Assembly: GCA_026874595.1 (NCBI GenBank)
Contig: CM049310.1
Span: 42,721,558-42,785,557 of the forward strand
Length of the DNA stretch: 64,000 bases
From: Sipunculus nudus
Lineage: Eukaryota > Annelida > Sipuncula > Golfingiida > Sipunculidae
Direction of reading: 5' to 3'
Position 1 is the stretch's first letter, and each line of letters begins with the position of its first letter. The notes beneath the pieces were generated by a model that saw only the letters and a program-made list of their open reading frames with translations, searched no databases and had not been told where the DNA came from. Shown in pieces: positions 59,101-64,000 of the stretch. The translations under genes were made by a program, and so were the position numbers.

Positions 59101-59219
59101 GGTGATTCTACGTAAGTTGCCACAAAATGAAGAGAGATCTACCAATCAGCGACGTACAGGTTCAGCTGAAACATTGAAAATGTATTATGTAAGCGATGCC
59201 ATTCTGTTTGCATAAATGA

Positions 59220-61180
59220 AATAGTGCTCTATAGACCTTGACGCTCAGTGAAATCTGACACACTGCTAAGGGACTGTATATGATTAAGTTTTAACATATC
59301 ATTCGTGCACTGCTTAGTATCAGACTGATAGTTGCAGTCTGTCATTCTCAACAAAAGACCTAGCTGTCTTACATTTACTGTATGCAAAACTGTCATAAGA
59401 ATCGGTAGCGATGAAAAAAATCAATGAAACTGCAAGAATATGGTAGTATGGTGAAGCCCATTATTCGGAGTGCTGCCTATAGGTTAAATGTGCATACCGT
59501 TTAGAAATAATGGAAATAACCCATTTTGGCTCATAGGAAATTGATAAAAAAGTTGCATTACCTCAAACAAGTCACATGATCAATGCTTGGTGATGGACAA
59601 AACATCTTTTAAGCAAACTCAGAGACCTACTTTAAGGTTTCTTTTATGGACCTATCAGCATGTTTCAATTTCCTGCTCTATATGTTTGGATTTGTGCCTT
59701 GTTTATGGACTGATGTATAATGTTTTCTTCATAACTTGATAATAAGGGTCAATCTTCTGGTGAGATAGACAAAATCAGCTTGAAAAACTATTCATCAAAT
59801 TTAAGAAAAGTTCTGGGAATAAGGTTTAGCAATTTACGGTCAGCATCAGATATACAAGTAAATTTGCAAAACAAATCAGAGGAAACCAAATCTATCATTT
59901 AAATATTAAGCCGGAGAATTTATCAATTATCGGACAATTTCTTGTAGTCAGTACTTTTATCATCTTGAAATATATCTATTTATTTCAAGCATTAAACGCT
60001 CCAGTGTCGTTTATTAATTAATTTAAAAAGATTTTGTTTATAAATTTATATGACATGAGCAATACAAAAACAGGCAAGCTTTCGAAAAAAAGGAAAAACA
60101 CTCGTTACTCTATACGAAGCAGGAGAGTCTGAAACTTATAGATATCTCCGCCATGCAAGATGCCCTACATGTAAAAGTTATATAAAAACTTATCACAGAA
60201 ACATGGAAAAATATAGCCCATTCTCATACAGAAAATAAGGTAATATCTTAGTGTTTTTGAAGGCAATGTTAAGCTGGAAGACTTTAAGGGATTGGTACTA
60301 ACTGAGTACCCCTTTTACAATATTATTTTTGAGAAAATGGTTACATTAAAAAAATATTAATGAAAATAAATGCTCTCAAGTAATATTGAATAAAACAAAC
60401 ATTTTGTATATAATAAAAGAGTACTTTATTTTTATAACTGGAATCATTCTGGTATTGTATATATACATGATATTTTAAAAGATATTTGAGAAATAATATC
60501 TTAAGATCATATTTCAAATTTGAATAAAACACTATGTCCTGCCGAATTAAGGTTGCAGTATATAAGAATGTTGGTGACTACGTTGCTGCGCACATTTATC
60601 GAATCCAGAGACCAAATAGTGACTGAAGATAGAAATATTCATTTTCATGGAGAGCCACTACTCGACTGGAATACAAAATCATTACTATTTAAGTAACAAG
60701 ATGAAGAACTATTGGCCAGATATCGATCATTTCTGGCAAAAAAAAAATATCCCTAGCATTAAGTTAACAGTAATACATGGACAAAGGCGCGACAATGTTC
60801 TGGCGAAATGAGACTGGAACGCTACAATAGAAGATATTGCACAACATTTATCCTATAAAATCCTGTTGGAAATGATGAAAATAGCTGATGGCAATAGATG
60901 CACTCAATGCGGAGAAGTCGAATATATTTTTTTTTCTTTTCATGTTAAAACTTGGAGTATTTTGTGCTGAAGTTAAACGAAACATGCGATGACAAATAGG
61001 GAAATTTATAAAATTTCAAGAATCGGAGCTCTCGGTTCCCAAGGAGCCTTTTCTAAATCAACTATATAAATCATAAACCTTTATATATTGATAGCAAAAA
61101 TGTGTGTCAGTCATTAAAAGTATGACAAGACTTTTCATGGGAATATGAACTACAACTAAGCGGAACCCAGTGAGAAAAAA
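59220..61180. other. Upstream flank of Ig copy B, no recognised genes
   Basis: Up to about 59,760 it matches block A upstream sequence. Beyond that it is AT-rich with short frames (such as 60,341-60,532 minus) and no domain. Confidence 0.4.
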
Positions 61181-61189
61181 AGATAAAAA

Positions 61190-61840
61190 AGTGTGTCAAA
61201 TCTGAGGAACACATAGGCAATACTTCCATCGTTATTGTAATACAAAATGCCAAATACGAAGGGTAATCCAGCTGATTTAACCTTGAAGATAAAGGCCAGG
61301 TTCACAAGTTTTTGACTCATCCGAGAACAAGTGTCATATTTGAAGAGAAAAACGTGCAGTACATCAGAGGGATCATAATAATCAAGGTCAAGGGCACAGT
61401 TTTCCCACTCGTCGGGGTATTTGTTAGAAAAAACTTTTGCGTGAAATTTGAGAGGACAATATGCAATACTTCCAAATATATTACGTTCACAAAAAGTCCT
61501 ACAGACAATGAACTATATAAAATATATGAACTTTATATATGAACTATATAAAAAAGCATTAATTCTTGAGGCTCATGGACAAGGTTTCCTTTTTCAAACT
61601 CACCCAAGAGCTTGATGGAAACAATGTGTGTGTAAAATTTGAGGACAAAATATGCAGTACTTCAAAAGTTATTGAGTTCACCAAAATGTTATACTCGGCT
61701 GATTTGCCCGTTAAGATCAAGGTCAAGGTCGCCGATCCTCGAAATCCCGAGAATTTGGCAGAAATAATTTGTGTCTCGAATATCAGGGGAAATATGCAGC
61801 GCATCGCATTCACAAGATATCCTACAATTCTTTAGCAGGG
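61190..61840. repeat. Diverged tandem repeat in block B only
   Basis: 'gtgaaatttgag' with '(g)gacaatatgcagtacttcaaa' and 'ttcaccaaaa' recurs near 61,205, 61,355, 61,440, 61,635 and 61,775, with 'aagatcaaggtcaagg' between. Unit length is irregular. The open frames 61,312-61,542 and 61,566-61,835 arise from it. Confidence 0.55.
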
Positions 61841-62185
61841 GAGGAAACTTTCTATGATAAAAAAGCATGCAAAATTATAAACATACAATAACGTAACTCA
61901 AAATAAATTTATAACCCTACGTAATTTAGCTGAAGTCATGTTTCTTCCAATGTCATTATAATACTAAGAAGCGCAAAATCGATAAACTTACCAACGAACG
62001 CAAAATATTATACTTCCTGGCGAAGGTGAAATAACTATCTCAAAATGATTGTCTCCCATGGAACAAATATGTCTTTTATATTGTGAAAAAATGCAACCAA
62101 GTCCTTAACAAATTGTTGTTTCCATTTCGGGTTCCATAAGACACTGGAAGGTAAATCACACAACCCCAGATGATGTCATAATGTG

Positions 62186-62232
<47 letters not shown>

Positions 62233-63288
62233 TATATATACTCTATATCTTTAAATCATTATTCACAGAAACCCTTAAAAAATAAGAACTCTGAATTAAA
62301 TATTGATCAAAGTTTTGACCTTCTGAGTATAATAAAGAAAGTCGTGTGCCACAGATAAGGCCATATATTACAATTCTTAATGTTTAGAGTATATTTTGAA
62401 ATTGTAAACCTAACCTTTCGTCACTCGTCGTCTCAATCCTTTGCGCAGTTATTTCGGAGCTTATCCCTCATTATAGGGAAATTCGCGTCATCCTGACACA
62501 GAAAGATTCTCAAGGAAACCAACCCCGGTACTAACCATATGTGACCCAAAGATATTCCCGATGTGTTCTTATCAGTCACGCGCATGTTGTTTTCACGGCC
62601 CAGTATTGTCATCTTTTGTCCTTTTTTATAGTTCTGAGCTGATGTTAATCTTCTTAACCTTCACACTGATGCCCATTACAGATCAACTGTGGTTACATCA
62701 CGGCTTTTGATAAAAGCTGATGAAAGATAAATGATTTTACAACCATGCACGCAGAGAGTGCATTTAAGTGCCATTTATAGCAAAAAAGAAATTTTAAGTC
62801 ATTACATAGGGGTTCATAATTACAACTTTTAATACTTATTTTAATTTTGCATTAAAAATTGTATTTTAAGGGTAAATCAAATTTATATTAAAATTAGAAT
62901 TAATATAATAATGAGAAAATATATAATTTATTGCCAATGAAGACTTTTACGTTTCATTTAGCGCATATAAACTAATACTGTGTAGATGAACACACGATAA
63001 TGGTGAAGAAAAATATAAATAATATACACGCAAAATGAACAAACGCACTTTACTGCACACGGATGAGTCTTTAGGCAGTTAGGTTTGCATTTGCAATTGA
63101 GGCTTACGAAAATATATATTAATTGCAGAATTATGAGGAAAGCCATCAAACTCTCTACGTCTCTGATAAAAAAAAGTTGGGCTAAATACGAATGATAGAA
63201 AAAAGCACGCATGCAGTTGATTCAGTCAACTTAGGAAAGGGTCGGGCTCTGCCATGTAATGTACAAGTTTAGTTCTGAAAAGTGAAAC
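61841..63288. other. Duplicated flank and AT-rich sequence without genes
   Basis: Matches block A at 26,470-26,600 and 28,240-28,740 in two pieces, showing that about 1.6 kb of block A repeat sequence is absent here. Contains a (TA)n tract at 62,188-62,231. Confidence 0.5.
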
Positions 63289-63600
63289 CGGCTTTTGTTG
63301 CTCAGAGGTAGAGCACAGGACTCAAAGCCGGGAGATCGTGAGTTCGAATCTCAGCCCAAGCGGATGAGATTTTTCATGGTTGGCCCCCACCCAGGAGGAG
63401 CGCTCTGCAGGCTTAATGTGGAGGTCGTGCCCAACGGCCGTGTTTCACTCCTAAACGAGTGCGCCTTTCGGGGGTTCCTCGGTGGTATGACCCAGTAATG
63501 GGAACGATTTCACACCCAGGCCCGCAGGTGCAGTAGTCACCGGGCCTGGTTGACACTAGGATATTATATCAAAGGAAGCATGTGATACTTCCCTGTCAAT
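63289..63600 (+). mobile_element. tRNA-derived SINE
   Basis: The first about 73 bases form a tRNA-like head with a box A (TTGCTCAGAGGTAGAGC, self-pairing GCTC/GAGC D stem) and box B (GAGTTCGAATCTC), the internal RNA polymerase III promoter of tRNA genes. The anticodon and acceptor stems pair poorly, and about 240 bp of unrelated sequence follows, so it is a SINE and not a working tRNA gene. The 3' end is uncertain. Confidence 0.6.
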
Positions 63601-64000
63601 TATCAATAACCTTTTAAAAGGGCCCAATCACCTGTCTGAGCTATATAAACCAAAGGTAATCCCTTTGAGCTTTTTTAAAAAAAGGGTTAGTAAACGTTGA
63701 TATCACCGCACACTTAGATACGCCATTTTTTTAGTTTTTCTGTTTTCCTCAGATATGCCTTTTAGAATTAATATTTTGGCTTTCATATTCATAGTCAACA
63801 TTTTCTGAGAGGAAGGGGAATAAAATGAGAATCAATTCAGTAAGTTCATTTTCGAGATGGCGCGCATCTTTCCTGAACATCAATTTTTTTTTCATCGCAA
63901 ATTTTACAATATAACGTGTGTGCATACATAATGTAATGTCTGCTACTAATATAACAGGAACAGCAGCTGCACCCTAAGCTCTATATTTCACAGTAAGATT
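63601..64000. other. MITE terminus remnant and duplicated flank
   Basis: TTAAAAGGGCCCAATCACC at 63,614 resembles the reversed right end of the TTAA MITEs, with only a short piece left. From about 63,790 the sequence again matches block A (29,090 onward). Confidence 0.5.

Larger units (their letters stand above)
48465..64000. repeat. Segmental duplication, block B (direct, runs off the window)
   Basis: Paralogous to 9,960-29,330 in the same orientation, about 38.5 kb downstream at the left edge. Similarity is still present in the last 200 bases of the window ('catcgcaaatt', 'acaatat', 'gcagctgcaccct'), so its true end is unknown. Copy-specific insertions include the Helitron-like element at 50,442, the repeats at 61.2-61.8 kb and the SINE at 63.3 kb. 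Confidence 0.8.

Noticed and set aside
63289-63361. Functional tRNA gene
   Set aside because: Internal promoter boxes and D stem are good, but the anticodon and acceptor stems pair poorly and a SINE-like body follows.

Overview
This is a window of AT-rich, repeat-dense, intron-containing animal DNA. No bacterial operon, CRISPR array or rRNA gene is visible. The dispersed repeat families (units ending in 'cagctgagctaaaa', palindromic GGTGGCGCCACC units, ERE-like units), the Gypsy, LINE, Helitron, pogo and SINE remnants, and an L1CAM/neuroglian-type Ig adhesion gene suggest a marine invertebrate, most likely a lophotrochozoan such as a bivalve. The organism assignment is inference.

The only clear host genes are two tandem, same-orientation paralogous minus-strand copies of an immunoglobulin-superfamily 5' gene block. 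Copy A runs from 25,260 down to about 16,955, and copy B from 59,100 down to 51,854. Each has ten exons: a signal-peptide exon, two exons for each of Ig1 to Ig4, and one exon for a fifth Ig domain. Nine of the ten exons have identical lengths in A and B (64, 109, 176, 192, 126, 106, 170, 144, 165 nt) and every junction phase agrees. Copy B is open for 518 codons and stops at a phase-1 splice donor. Copy A has two 1-nt deletions in exon 10, and the first creates an in-frame TGA. I found no later Ig, FN3, transmembrane or cytoplasmic exon for either copy. Copy B's missing 3' half is not in the roughly 26 kb between its last exon and copy A's first exon.

The two copies sit in a large direct segmental duplication, about 9,960-29,330 versus 48,465 to the window end. 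The blocks differ by lineage-specific events: reciprocal insertions of the same Helitron-like element, each with an empty site in the other copy; a 38-bp minisatellite expanded in A; 45-bp and 20-bp intronic tandem arrays expanded in A; and separate later insertions.

Layout: 1-3,880 diverged tandem repeats; 4,120-7,130 a broken Gypsy-type element on the minus strand with integrase before reverse transcriptase (Gmr1-like order); 7,130-9,960 unassigned sequence with small repeats; 9,960-16,900 minisatellite, pogo-like element, TTAA MITE, (TC)n tract and a 49-bp foldback with 8-bp flanking repeats; 16,955-25,260 Ig gene copy A; 25,400-29,330 duplicated upstream flank with ERE-like repeats; 29,806-30,674 LTR-like repeat; 32-35 kb diverged repeats; 35,885-38,900 a broken L1/Tx1-like LINE on the minus strand; 40,135-40,614 second TTAA MITE; 41,527-42,350 second LTR-like copy; 42,530-43,560 tandem repeats; 43,560-48,460 mostly unassigned; 48,465-64,000 duplicated block with Ig gene copy B and, near the end, a tRNA-headed SINE.

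The main open question is whether the two 5' blocks are alternative N-terminal cassettes spliced to shared 3' exons lying beyond coordinate 1, or whether B is a truncated duplicate and A a decaying one.
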